Assembly (NCBI GenBank): GCA_045106055.1
Contig: JBGCED010000084.1
Span: 1-25,907 of the forward strand
Direction: 5' to 3'
Source: JBGCED01 sp045106055
Lineage (GTDB): Bacteria; Pseudomonadota; Alphaproteobacteria; CBDDJK01
Length of the DNA stretch: 25,907 nt
The notes under the pieces were generated by a model. The model made no database searches. It saw nothing but the letters and a program-made list of their open reading frames with translations, and was not told the origin of the DNA. Below, piece after piece: positions 1 through 7,829 of this stretch. A program made the position numbers and the translations under genes. Within the stretch, counting starts at the first letter, position 1, and each line of letters opens with the position of its first letter.

Positions 1-1
1 A

Positions 2-457
2 TATTGTGCGCTTTGGGGCGTGATGATTTCCCCCATGATCCTATATTTCCTAAATTCACCTGAAGGTGTTATGGATATTGCCCGCGCCTTTTTCATCACG
101 GCTGGCACATTTGCAGGATTAAGCATTTTTGGCTATACAACGAAGCGTAATCTTGCCCCGATTGCAGCCTTTGCCACCATGGCGGTAATTGGCTTAATCA
201 TTGTTGGGCTGGTTCATATGATATTTTTCGCGCCATCAAGCGGCTTTAGCCTGATTTTCTCGGTTGGTACGGTCTTGTTATTTTCCGCCATTACCGCCTA
301 TGAAGTGCAGCAAATTAAATCCATGTATATGCAAAATCTTGGCAGCCATGTGATTGAACGCTATTCCATCTTTGGTGCATTGCAACTTTATGGCAGCTTT
401 GTGGTTCTGTTTATCCATATTCTTAACATTATCGGCATCATGCGCGGCGGTGACTAA
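2..457 (+). CDS. BI-1/YccA family inner-membrane protein (5' partial)
   Basis: The frame is open from the first bases of the window, so the N-terminus is missing; the ATG at 20 is internal. The visible part is about 151 residues with roughly four to five hydrophobic segments. It ends in a helix-rich tail of the Bax inhibitor-1/YccA type, with AYEVQQIKSMY followed by a GALQLYGSF helix and a short RGGD end. In the family these positions usually read AYDTQxIK and LYLDF, so two aspartates that form the pH-sensing pair in the structurally studied homologue YetJ are here Glu and Gly. BI-1/YccA proteins are membrane proteins linked to ion (calcium) leak or to FtsH protease modulation in bacteria; which applies here is unknown. 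A strong terminator follows. The family call rests on topology and C-terminal motifs. Confidence 0.8.
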   Translation, partial: YCALWGVMISPMILYFLNSPEGVMDIARAFFITAGTFAGLSIFGYTTKRNLAPIAAFATMAVIGLIIVGLVHMIFFAPSSGFSLIFSVGTVLLFSAITAYEVQQIKSMYMQNLGSHVIERYSIFGALQLYGSFVVLFIHILNIIGIMRGGD

Positions 458-528
458 GACACCAAGCCAATTGATGTTCAATATGGTTTAATCAAGATTG
501 ATCCTATTTGATGATCAATCTATCATTC

Positions 529-571
529 AAAAGCACCTAGGGTTATAAATTCCATTCCCTAGGTGCTTTTT
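529..571 (+). terminator. Rho-independent terminator after the BI-1 gene
   Basis: There is a perfect 14-bp stem: AAAAGCACCTAGGG (529-542) pairs with CCCTAGGTGCTTTT (557-570) around a 14-nt loop, and the 3' arm runs into a T-rich tract. The A-run on the 5' arm could make it work in both directions. It separates the BI-1 gene from the riboflavin operon and leaves only about 20 bp before ribE, so the operon promoter must lie within or upstream of this hairpin, or the operon is fed by read-through. Confidence 0.85.
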
Positions 572-591
572 ATATATCTTAAGAGACATTT

Positions 592-1275
592 ATGTTTACG
601 GGCATCATTCAAGAAGTTGGACGCATTATACAGATGGAATCCCTGCCATCGGGGCATCTTAAGATGGGCATTGCCACCAAGCGCGATCAAAAAAATATTC
701 AAATTGGCGCATCCATTGCTTGTGATGGGGTTTGCTTAACCGTTGAAAGCATGAAAAGCGCAGCCAATCCTTTTAACACGGTCTTTTTTGTAACGGCTTC
801 GGCGGAAACCACAAGCCTGACCACTTTAAATCCAAGCTTGCAGCAATTTAAAATCGGGCATGATGTTAATCTTGAAGGATCGCTGCATTTGGGCGATGAG
901 CTTGGCGGGCATTTTGTATTTGGTCATGTTGATCGCGTGATTACGCTAAAGGATCGCCAAATGGTTGGCAGCTCTTGCATGATGCGTTTTGATTTGCCCT
1001 CATCCCTTGCGGGATTGGTTGTTAAAAAAGGCTCGGTTGCCCTAAATGGCGTTTCCTTAACCGTGAATAAAATTGAAGATAATGCGTTTGAAATCATGCT
1101 TATTCCCCATTCGCTTAGCAATACCAACTTGCAGCATCTTCAAGCTGGCGATAAGGTGAATTTTGAAGCCGATATGCTGGCGCGCTATGTATTGCGCCAG
1201 AATCTATTGCACCAAGATATGTTACCGCAAGGCGAATTGGCAGAAATGCCAAAAGCTACCGCATCTGATTTATAA
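592..1275 (+). CDS. ribE: Riboflavin synthase, alpha subunit
   Basis: The enzyme dismutates two molecules of 6,7-dimethyl-8-ribityllumazine to riboflavin and the pyrimidinedione that RibH re-uses. The protein has 227 residues, within the usual range plus a short C-terminal tail. Two lumazine-binding beta-barrel repeats are visible. The N-terminal one opens with the diagnostic MFTGIIQEVG and has ACDGVCLTVE and LGGHFVFGHVD. The C-terminal one has ALNGVSLTVN, IPHSLSNTNL and FEADMLARYV. The ATG at 592 is preceded by AAGAGA at 581-586. The stop overlaps the AAGGA that serves as ribosome site for ribBA, so translation is probably coupled. No FMN riboswitch-like sequence is seen upstream. ribD is not in the window. 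Confidence 0.95.
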   Translation: MFTGIIQEVGRIIQMESLPSGHLKMGIATKRDQKNIQIGASIACDGVCLTVESMKSAANPFNTVFFVTASAETTSLTTLNPSLQQFKIGHDVNLEGSLHLGDELGGHFVFGHVDRVITLKDRQMVGSSCMMRFDLPSSLAGLVVKKGSVALNGVSLTVNKIEDNAFEIMLIPHSLSNTNLQHLQAGDKVNFEADMLARYVLRQNLLHQDMLPQGELAEMPKATASDL

Positions 1276-1284
1276 GGATTTATC

Positions 1285-2403
1285 ATGTCTGTCGCGCCCG
1301 CCGCCTTAGCATCTGCACAAGAAATCATTGATGAAGCCAAGCAAGGCAAGATGTTTATTCTGGTCGATGATGAAGATCGTGAGAATGAAGGTGATTTAAT
1401 CATTCCCGCCCAAGCCGTCACCGCGCAGCATATTAATTTTATGGCAAAATATGGGCGGGGCTTGATTTGTTTGGCGCTGGATTCTGGATCGGTCAGCAGA
1501 CTTAATTTGGATTTGATGCCGCAATCCAACAGCAGCCGCTTTGGCACAGCCTTTACCATATCGATTGAATCGCGCGAGGGGGTGACCACAGGCATTTCAG
1601 CTGCCGATCGCGCAAAAACCATTCAAACTGCTTGCGATCCAGCTGCAACCGCGCGGGATATTGTAACCCCTGGCCATATTTTCCCCCTTGCTGCGCGGGA
1701 TGGCGGGGTGTTGGTGCGCGCAGGACACACCGAAGCTTCCGTTGATATTGCGCGGCTTGCGGGGCATCATTCCGCAGGCGTAATTTGCGAAATTATGAAT
1801 GATCAGGGCGAGATGATGCGGCTTGGTGAATTGCTTCATTTTGCTGGCGAGCATGGGCTTAAAATTGGCACGATTGCCGATTTAATTGCCTATCGCAGGC
1901 GGCATGATCGCCTGATCAAGCTTATTCACACATCAAAAATAAACATTGAAGGGGCGGGGGAATTTTCGCTTAGCATCTATCAAAATCAAGTGGATGGAAT
2001 TGAACATCTTGCGCTGGTTCGCGGCAATCCCGTTCCAGATAAGCCAACGATTGTGCGCATGCATGCATTTCATGTTTTCAAGGATTTATTTCTGCAAGGC
2101 GGCGATGATTCGCGCATTCAGCGCGCGCTTGCTAAAATGGGGGATTATGATCAAGCCGTGTTTGTGCTGATCCGCGAAACCAACCAGCATTCTTTGGTTG
2201 AATTATTGGGAGTTGCGCCTGAAAAGCCATCAAATGCACCAATTAATGCGCAATCTGAAGAATTAAGGGATTACGGAATCGGTGCGCAAATCTTGCTGGA
2301 TATTGGGGTTGGGCGCATGATCTTAATGTCCAATCATAAACGCCATGTTATTGGGCTGGAAGGCTATGGTTTAAAACTTGAAGATTGGGTGCAAATGGGA
2401 TAA
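1285..2403 (+). CDS. ribBA: DHBP synthase fused to a degenerate GTP cyclohydrolase II domain (RibBA/RibBX type)
   Basis: Residues 10-205 are a complete 3,4-dihydroxy-2-butanone-4-phosphate synthase, which turns ribulose-5-phosphate into the four-carbon unit for lumazine. Its acidic loop DDEDRENEGD (28-37), TTGIS (101-105) and RAGHTEA (145-151) are intact. Residues 210-372 keep the GTP cyclohydrolase II fold signature (LRDYGIGAQILLDIGV near 328-342). The zinc-binding segment, normally built on ECLTGD...CDCG, reads RMHAFHVFKDLF (258-269) and contains no cysteine at all. The second domain is therefore predicted not to open GTP. Such RibB fusions to a divergent RibA-like domain have been called RibBX; a separate active RibA should exist elsewhere. 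SD AAGGA overlaps the ribE stop. The RibB call is firm; loss of the RibA activity is inferred from missing residues. Confidence 0.92.
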   Translation: MSVAPAALASAQEIIDEAKQGKMFILVDDEDRENEGDLIIPAQAVTAQHINFMAKYGRGLICLALDSGSVSRLNLDLMPQSNSSRFGTAFTISIESREGVTTGISAADRAKTIQTACDPAATARDIVTPGHIFPLAARDGGVLVRAGHTEASVDIARLAGHHSAGVICEIMNDQGEMMRLGELLHFAGEHGLKIGTIADLIAYRRRHDRLIKLIHTSKINIEGAGEFSLSIYQNQVDGIEHLALVRGNPVPDKPTIVRMHAFHVFKDLFLQGGDDSRIQRALAKMGDYDQAVFVLIRETNQHSLVELLGVAPEKPSNAPINAQSEELRDYGIGAQILLDIGVGRMILMSNHKRHVIGLEGYGLKLEDWVQMG

Positions 2404-2449
2404 TATCCTTTTTCAATTTATTTATATCTTAAATAAGGGTTTGAAGATC

Positions 2450-3247
2450 ATGGCACGCGGTTCAAAATTTAGGTCAAAATCCAGTCTATACGCCAGCAAT
2501 ACCCACCCCAGTAATGCCCACTCCAGCAATCCATACGAAATAGAGCCCGTTCAATATAAAGGGCCTGCGGTAAAAATTGCCATTGTCATTTCCAATTATT
2601 ATGAACATATCAGCAAGATGCTGCTGCAAGGCGCGGTTGCAGCCTTGAGCGATGAAGCGGTTAAGACAAAAATGGGCAAGAAGATTGATTATAGCATTAT
2701 TGAAGTGCCTGGTGCGCTGGAAATCCCCGCTGCAATTTCAGCGTTGCGGTCCGCTGAAAAATCGGACGGATCGCCCTATTTTGCGGGCTTTATTGCGCTT
2801 GGCTGCGTTATTCGCGGGGAAACTTCGCATTATGATATTGTATCCAACCAGTCGGCGCAGGCCTTAATGAATATGGGCTATCAAGATCACACCGCCATCG
2901 GCAATGCGATCTTAACCGTTGATAATGAAGCGCAAGCCATCAAACGCGCCGATCCTGAACAAGGCAATAAGGGGGCGGGTGCAGTGGAAGCCGCGCTTTC
3001 ATTGCTTGCCATTCAAGATATGTGCGGGGTCAGCCCTGATGATTATTTTCAGCAACAGGTCGCGAAAGAAAATGACATCAGTCAAATTGGCGCGCTGCTT
3101 GAAAAGCTTACCATGGACAGCGATGATGATGAAGACGATGATGAGGAGGATGAAGATGATTTTGATTCCGATTTTGAATCTGATTTTGATGATGACCAAG
3201 CGTCATTCTTACTTAACCGCCCCTATAAAAATAAAAAATCCAACTAG
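2450..3247 (+). CDS. ribH: 6,7-dimethyl-8-ribityllumazine synthase with N- and C-terminal extensions
   Basis: RibH condenses the pyrimidine and DHBP to lumazine. The core (about residues 38-190) shows ISNYYEH, EVPGALEIPAA, GCVIRGETSHYD with the catalytic His127, TVDNEAQAI and GNKGAGAVEAAL. At 265 residues it is far longer than the usual 150-160. The N-terminus holds a low-complexity SN-rich stretch from a 15-bp repeat, and the C-terminus has a strongly acidic tract (223-249, almost all Asp/Glu with FDSDFESDF) and a basic end. I place the start at ATG 2450, preceded by AAGGG at 2435-2439. A longer frame back to 2378 would overlap ribBA and add residues unlike the family. What the tails do is unknown; they would project from the surface or channels of the oligomeric shell. 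Confidence 0.93.
   Translation: MARGSKFRSKSSLYASNTHPSNAHSSNPYEIEPVQYKGPAVKIAIVISNYYEHISKMLLQGAVAALSDEAVKTKMGKKIDYSIIEVPGALEIPAAISALRSAEKSDGSPYFAGFIALGCVIRGETSHYDIVSNQSAQALMNMGYQDHTAIGNAILTVDNEAQAIKRADPEQGNKGAGAVEAALSLLAIQDMCGVSPDDYFQQQVAKENDISQIGALLEKLTMDSDDDEDDDEEDEDDFDSDFESDFDDDQASFLLNRPYKNKKSN
2495..2539 (+). repeat. Imperfect 15-bp tandem repeat, three units, inside ribH
   Basis: Three units begin AGCAAT (2495), AGTAAT (2510) and AGCAAT (2525) and encode SNTHP, SNAHS and SNPYE. They make up most of the N-terminal extension that precedes the enzyme core. The unit is a multiple of three, so changes in copy number keep the frame. Confidence 0.8.
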
Positions 3248-3275
3248 TTAATTTTGTTTAGCTTAGCCCCCAAGG

Positions 3276-3788
3276 ATGCTTAATCTTGTGAATGATACCC
3301 CTTCTTTGCGCGCCAGACAGCTGCGTGCAGCGCGGCTTGCAGCCATTCAATCGGTTTATAGTCACCGCATGGTGGGACATGATCCCGCCGCGCTTATTCA
3401 TCATTTTGTTGAATCTGGCAAAATTGCCCCCTTGCAATATGATGATGGTGATGAGGATTTAACCTATGATCCAAATCAACCAGATGCGCTTGATGCCGAT
3501 TTCCCTTTATTTAAAAAATTGGTTCAAGACACGATTGCAAGCTGGGATGCGCTTGAACAAGCGCTTGAAGCTGCCTTGCAACAGGTTCAGTTTGACGGCT
3601 ATTTACCAAAGCGCGAAGCCTTGTTATTTTGTGTAATTATGGTCGGGCTTTCTGAGTTATCGCGCGCAAATAAAGCCCATAAAATTAGGCTGATCAATGA
3701 ATATGTATCGCTGGCTTCCAGCTTTTACAGCGATAAAGAGGCGGGGCTTGTTAATCATTTTCTGGAAAGCTACAGCAAAACCCTTTAA
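3276..3788 (+). CDS. nusB: Transcription antitermination factor NusB
   Basis: NusB binds boxA RNA together with ribosomal protein S10 (NusE) and supports antitermination on rRNA operons. The protein has 170 residues, all helical in appearance. The N-terminal helix RAARLAAIQSVYSHRM matches the family ARxxAxQxLY pattern, and the C-terminal NEYVSLASSFYSDKEAGLVNHFLE matches NEYVELAK...FVNGVLD in part. A loop at about residues 50-70 is more acidic than usual. It follows ribH by 28 bp, the common ribH-nusB arrangement. The ATG at 3276 directly abuts AAGG (3272-3275), which is too close for a normal Shine-Dalgarno; GTG at 3288 would be better spaced, so the true start may be five codons in. Confidence 0.88.
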   Translation: MLNLVNDTPSLRARQLRAARLAAIQSVYSHRMVGHDPAALIHHFVESGKIAPLQYDDGDEDLTYDPNQPDALDADFPLFKKLVQDTIASWDALEQALEAALQQVQFDGYLPKREALLFCVIMVGLSELSRANKAHKIRLINEYVSLASSFYSDKEAGLVNHFLESYSKTL

Positions 3789-3890
3789 TCAAATGCCCCT
3801 GTCATGTATCCGCTATAGACAAAGGCGGGGCTTTGCGCTAAAAGCAATTCAACATTATTTTAATTTTATTATTTTTATCAAAGCATTACT

Positions 3891-4700
3891 ATGAAAGAAT
3901 ATATTATCTCAGCGCCAGCCCCTAGAATCATAGGGCGCGTCAACTGGGTTGGCTTTTACAGTCTTTATTTAAAAGAGGTAAAACGCTTCATCAATGTTGG
4001 CGTGCAAACCGTTGCAGCCCCAGTGATCACCACCTTATTATTTTTGGCAATTTTCTCGCTTGCGCTTGGTAAGGCTGTGCAGATGGTGGGCGGTGTGCCG
4101 TTTATTCATTTTCTAGCCCCAGGGCTGATTGTGATGACCATGTCGCAAAATGCCTTTGCCAATACTTCAAGCTCGATGGTCATTTCAAAAGTGCAGGGAA
4201 ATATTGTGGATGTGTTAATGCCGCCAATATCACCGATTGAATTTGTCATGGCTTACGCGCTTGCAGGGACAACACGCGGATTATTGGTTGGGCTTGTATC
4301 CTATATTGGGATTGCCATTTTTGTTGCCGTTCCTGTCGATAATATTTGGGTGATCTTTTTATTCGGATTTTTATCTTCCATGATGCTTTCCCTGCTTGGG
4401 CTGGTAAGCGGCATCTGGTCAGATAAATTTGACCATATGGCAGCGATTACAAATTTTATCATCACCCCATTTTCATTTTTATCGGGCACATTCTATATGA
4501 TTCAGCAGCTGCCCGAGCCTTTTTACACCATCGCCCATTATAATCCTTTCTTTTACATGATTGATTCATTCAGGGGCGGGTTTCTAGGGTTTACAGAATC
4601 GCCAGCATCCCGTGCTTTTATGATCTTAACAATGGTAAATATTGGGTTGATCCTGTTGGCATGGATATTGGTCAAACGCGGTTATAAATTAAAAAGCTAA
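3891..4700 (+). CDS. ABC-2 type transporter permease
   Basis: The protein has 269 residues with about six hydrophobic segments, and a YadH/ABC-2 layout: an N-terminal cytoplasmic helix (YSLYLKEVKRFINVG), a membrane helix running into HFLAPGLIVMTMSQNAF, the coupling-helix region around VQGNIVDVLMPPISPIEF, and the C-terminal signature PFSFLSGTFYMIQQLP...YNPFFYMIDSFRGGFLG. Exporters of this group move polysaccharides, drugs or lipids using a separate ATPase. No partner ATPase is in the window, as the only ABC ATPase here belongs to the sugar importer. It lies 102 bp after nusB and 17 bp before leuB. The ATG at 3891 has no clear ribosome site. Substrate cannot be told. Confidence 0.88.
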   Translation: MKEYIISAPAPRIIGRVNWVGFYSLYLKEVKRFINVGVQTVAAPVITTLLFLAIFSLALGKAVQMVGGVPFIHFLAPGLIVMTMSQNAFANTSSSMVISKVQGNIVDVLMPPISPIEFVMAYALAGTTRGLLVGLVSYIGIAIFVAVPVDNIWVIFLFGFLSSMMLSLLGLVSGIWSDKFDHMAAITNFIITPFSFLSGTFYMIQQLPEPFYTIAHYNPFFYMIDSFRGGFLGFTESPASRAFMILTMVNIGLILLAWILVKRGYKLKS

Positions 4701-4717
4701 GAATAGAGGAAATACGG

Positions 4718-5812
4718 ATGATTGAAAAATCTTTATTGCTGCTTCCAGGGGATGGCATTGGCGTAGAAGTCATGGCTGAGGTTGAGAAAATCTTGCCATG
4801 GGTTGAACAAAATTACCATGTAAAATTTGCCCTAACCCATGATGTGGTTGGCGGAGCATGTTATGATGCCCATAAGCTTGCCATTCGTGATGAAACGGTT
4901 GAACAGGCAAAAAACGCAGATGCGGTGCTGTTTGGTGCGGTTGGCGGGCCAAAATATGATGATGCGCCGCGCGATCAACGCCCCGAAGCGGGGCTATTAC
5001 GCCTTAGAAAAGATTTGGATCTGTTTGCAAATTTGCGCCCTGCCCTATGTTTTGATGCGTTGATTGATGAATCCACCCTAAAGCCAGAAACATTGCGCGG
5101 GCTGGATATTTTAATTGTGCGCGAATTGACCAGCGGCGTTTATTTTGGTCGTCCGCGCGGCATGCAAAATTTTGAAGGCGTGGAACGCTGCATTGATACC
5201 CAAGCCTATACAAGGGCGGAAATTGAACGGGTTGCAGCCGTTGCCTTTGATCTTGCGCAAAAGCGTAATCATAAGGTAACCTCAGCTGAAAAGGCGAATG
5301 TTATGGAAACAGGCGCATTTTGGCGAAAGATCGTCAGCGAATATCATCAAACCCATCATAAGCAAGCCATTGCGCTTGACCATATGTATGCCGATAATTG
5401 CGCGATGCAGCTTGTGCGCGCGCCAAAGCAATTTGATGTGATTGTAACCGATAATTTATTTGGTGATATCCTATCCGATGTTGCAGCAATGCTAACAGGG
5501 TCGCTTGGAATGTTGCCATCTGCATCGCTTGGTGCAAAAGATCAAAATGGCAAGGGCTGCGGGATGTATGAACCCGTCCATGGCAGCGCACCTGATATTG
5601 CGGGGCAGAATAAGGCCAATCCATCCGCAATGATCCTATCTTTTGCAATGGCATTGCGCTATTCTTTGGATTTACCAGAAGCTGCAACCAAAATCGAGCA
5701 AGCGGTACAAAAAGCCCTTGCAGGCGGGGCGCGCACCGCAGATCTTGGCGCAGGCAAATCCGCAATTTCATGCACCGAAATGGGCAGTGAAATTCGGGCA
5801 AAATTGCTTTAA
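4718..5812 (+). CDS. leuB: 3-isopropylmalate dehydrogenase
   Basis: LeuB oxidatively decarboxylates 3-isopropylmalate with NAD+, the third step of leucine synthesis, in the cytoplasm. The 364 residues match the family length. Visible signatures are LLLPGDGIGVEV at the N-terminus, LDLFANLRPA, RELTSGVYFGRPRG, the substrate-binding segment VTSAEKANVMETGAFWR, the metal-binding VTDNLFGDILSDVAAMLTGSLGMLPSASLG region and the NAD-binding YEPVHGSAPDIAGQNKANP. A good ribosome site AGAGGA (4705-4710) sits 7 nt before the ATG. Other leu genes are absent, so leuB lies apart from leuCD in this stretch. Confidence 0.96.
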   Translation: MIEKSLLLLPGDGIGVEVMAEVEKILPWVEQNYHVKFALTHDVVGGACYDAHKLAIRDETVEQAKNADAVLFGAVGGPKYDDAPRDQRPEAGLLRLRKDLDLFANLRPALCFDALIDESTLKPETLRGLDILIVRELTSGVYFGRPRGMQNFEGVERCIDTQAYTRAEIERVAAVAFDLAQKRNHKVTSAEKANVMETGAFWRKIVSEYHQTHHKQAIALDHMYADNCAMQLVRAPKQFDVIVTDNLFGDILSDVAAMLTGSLGMLPSASLGAKDQNGKGCGMYEPVHGSAPDIAGQNKANPSAMILSFAMALRYSLDLPEAATKIEQAVQKALAGGARTADLGAGKSAISCTEMGSEIRAKLL

Positions 5813-5821
5813 AGGCAAAAA

Positions 5822-7825
5822 ATGAGCTATGATCTAAATTTAGCATTGGCAGCGCATCAGCGCGGTGAATTTGACATTGCAGAGCCGCATTATCGCGCTG
5901 CCATAGCCGAAGATGGCGATAATATCAAACTCTTAAATTTCTTGGCGACTTTGCTTGCGCAGCAATCGCGCTATCAAGAAGCAAAGCCTTTTTTTGAACG
6001 GGCGATTGCGATTGATGATCAAAATATCAGCCTGCTGTCCAATTATGGGCATTTGCTTTACCGCATTCAAGATTATCCGCGTGCAAAGCAAATCTTGATG
6101 AAATCCTATGAATTGCAGCCAAATAATCCAGGAAGCTATGTCAATCTTAGCATGGTTTTATGCCATTTAGGCGAATTTGATGCCGCGACCCGCATCTATG
6201 ACCGTTTTATTGATGCCATAAAGCGCGCAGGGCAGCTTGTACCATTTACCATTTACCGCCAACGCGCCGAGATTTCAATCAAAGCCGAACGCTATGATCA
6301 CGCCATAGATGATTTAAAAGCGGGGCTTGAACAAGATGGGGCGGAATCTGAATTGCTGCCTATTTTGGCGGATGCGATGGAAAAAAAAGGCGAAACGGAA
6401 AAGGCTGAATATTTATTTCAAGGCTTGTTGGCAGACGACCCATTTAACCCCAAGCTTTTAAGCCAATATGGGGCATTATTATCAGCGCGCGGCGATCATG
6501 ACCATGCATCAACCTATTTTGAACGCGCCGTCAGGTCTGATCCAAACTCAATAGACCTTCTTTGTAATTTGGCCTTGTGTCATTATAATGCAAGAAATGA
6601 TGATTCCGCAATTACCGCGTTTCAAAATATACTGAATAAAGACCCGAATCATTCCGTTGCGATGGGGTTTCTTGCAAATGTCTTTCGCTTTAAAGGCGCT
6701 TATGATGAAGGCTTAAAAACCATTAATCAAGCCCTTAAAATTGACTCGGCAAACCCTGATTTATGGCGCAACAAAGCACTTATCCACAAAAATATGGCGC
6801 AATATGAAGAAGCATTAAAAGCGTGCAAAAAAGCGGTTGAGTGTGATCCCCAAAACGAGGAAAATCACATTTCCCTAGCCTTGCTTTATTTGCTGATGGG
6901 GGATTTTGAAAAAGGCTGGCCTGAATATCAGTGGCGGTGGCAAAAAAAGGGGCAGCAAGTATCTGAATTTCAAGATTTAAAGGTGAAATATCCAGATAAA
7001 TCATGGAATTCAAACATCAAGCTGACAGATAAGCATTTGATCCTTGCGCCAGAACAAGGCTATGGCGATTTTATCCAATTTTATCGATATGTTTTGCTTA
7101 TGGCAAAGCATGCAAAACAGATTACCGTTCCCTTATCCATGGCGCATGAACGGCTAATCCCAATGATTACCCCCACGCTTCCAGATAATGTATCAATCGC
7201 CCTTCACGGAACCACGATCAATGATTTTGATTATCACACGACCATGCTTGATGTTGCTGGAATGTTGTGGAAAAATCAACCCTATCAACCGCCATTACCA
7301 ACGGCTTTTCATCCCGACCATCTGGCAAGTCAAGCCGCCCTTGATCTTATCAAGCGATTCCCCATGCAAAATGGGGGTAAGAAAATCGGGCTGGTTGCCG
7401 GCGGAAACCCTGAACATCCAAATGATCGGCGGCGCAGCATCCCCCTAGCTGATTTTGAGCATATTTTTGAATTGCCGCATAATTTTTATCTGCTGCAAAA
7501 GGATTTACGCGACAGCGATTCTGAAATAATTAAGCAAACCCATAATTTGCACCCCATCGGTCCGAATTTTGAAAATTTCGCTCAAACCGCTGCCGTGATT
7601 GATGCGATGGATATGGTCATATCGGTGGATACATCGGTTGCCCATCTGGCAGCCACCCAAAATGTTGAAACATGGCTGTTATTGCCGTTCAATCCTGATT
7701 GGCGATGGCTGATTTCTGGTAAAAAGTCCCAATGGTACCCTGCGATGCGGTTATTTCGCCAGGAACAAAATCAAGGGTGGCAAGCCGTTCTACATAAAAT
7801 TTACACCCTGTTAGCCAAGGTGTAA
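5822..7825 (+). CDS. TPR protein with C-terminal glycosyltransferase-9-like (GT-B) domain
   Basis: The 667-residue protein divides in two. Residues 2-375 form about eleven tetratricopeptide repeats of 34 residues, each with the small/large pattern and ending in variants of AIAIDDQN or ALKIDSAN. Residues 385-667 form a domain seen in bacterial TPR-linked glycosyltransferases related to the ADP-heptose transferase fold: DKHLILAPEQGYGDFIQFYRY, GLVAGGNPEHPNDRRRS, VISVDTSVAHLAA and LLPFNPDWRWL. There is no signal peptide or membrane segment, so it is likely cytoplasmic. It begins 9 bp after leuB and ends 4 bp before a shorter paralogue. A role in glycosylating a protein or surface polymer is the family-based guess; donor and acceptor are unknown. 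Confidence 0.85.
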   Translation: MSYDLNLALAAHQRGEFDIAEPHYRAAIAEDGDNIKLLNFLATLLAQQSRYQEAKPFFERAIAIDDQNISLLSNYGHLLYRIQDYPRAKQILMKSYELQPNNPGSYVNLSMVLCHLGEFDAATRIYDRFIDAIKRAGQLVPFTIYRQRAEISIKAERYDHAIDDLKAGLEQDGAESELLPILADAMEKKGETEKAEYLFQGLLADDPFNPKLLSQYGALLSARGDHDHASTYFERAVRSDPNSIDLLCNLALCHYNARNDDSAITAFQNILNKDPNHSVAMGFLANVFRFKGAYDEGLKTINQALKIDSANPDLWRNKALIHKNMAQYEEALKACKKAVECDPQNEENHISLALLYLLMGDFEKGWPEYQWRWQKKGQQVSEFQDLKVKYPDKSWNSNIKLTDKHLILAPEQGYGDFIQFYRYVLLMAKHAKQITVPLSMAHERLIPMITPTLPDNVSIALHGTTINDFDYHTTMLDVAGMLWKNQPYQPPLPTAFHPDHLASQAALDLIKRFPMQNGGKKIGLVAGGNPEHPNDRRRSIPLADFEHIFELPHNFYLLQKDLRDSDSEIIKQTHNLHPIGPNFENFAQTAAVIDAMDMVISVDTSVAHLAATQNVETWLLLPFNPDWRWLISGKKSQWYPAMRLFRQEQNQGWQAVLHKIYTLLAKV

Positions 7826-7829
7826 GCGC

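Noticed and set aside
458..591. FMN riboswitch before the riboflavin genes
   Set aside because: The gap holds only the terminator hairpin and a short leader; no RFN-type conserved stretches are present.
2378..2449. Longer RibH start overlapping the end of ribBA
   Set aside because: The extra 24 residues are unlike the family, and the ATG at 2450 has its own ribosome site.
2999..3199. Small antisense membrane protein opposite ribH
   Set aside because: The hydrophobic run is only the complement of the Asp/Glu codon tract on the coding strand; no ribosome site or context supports it.
3789..3890. Terminator between nusB and the ABC-2 permease
   Set aside because: GCCCC and GGGGC can pair, but the loop is long and no T-run follows.
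5334..5846. 170-residue open frame antisense to leuB
   Set aside because: It is covered by a well-conserved leuB frame; the translation is rich in His, Gln and Arg in a way typical of an antisense shadow.
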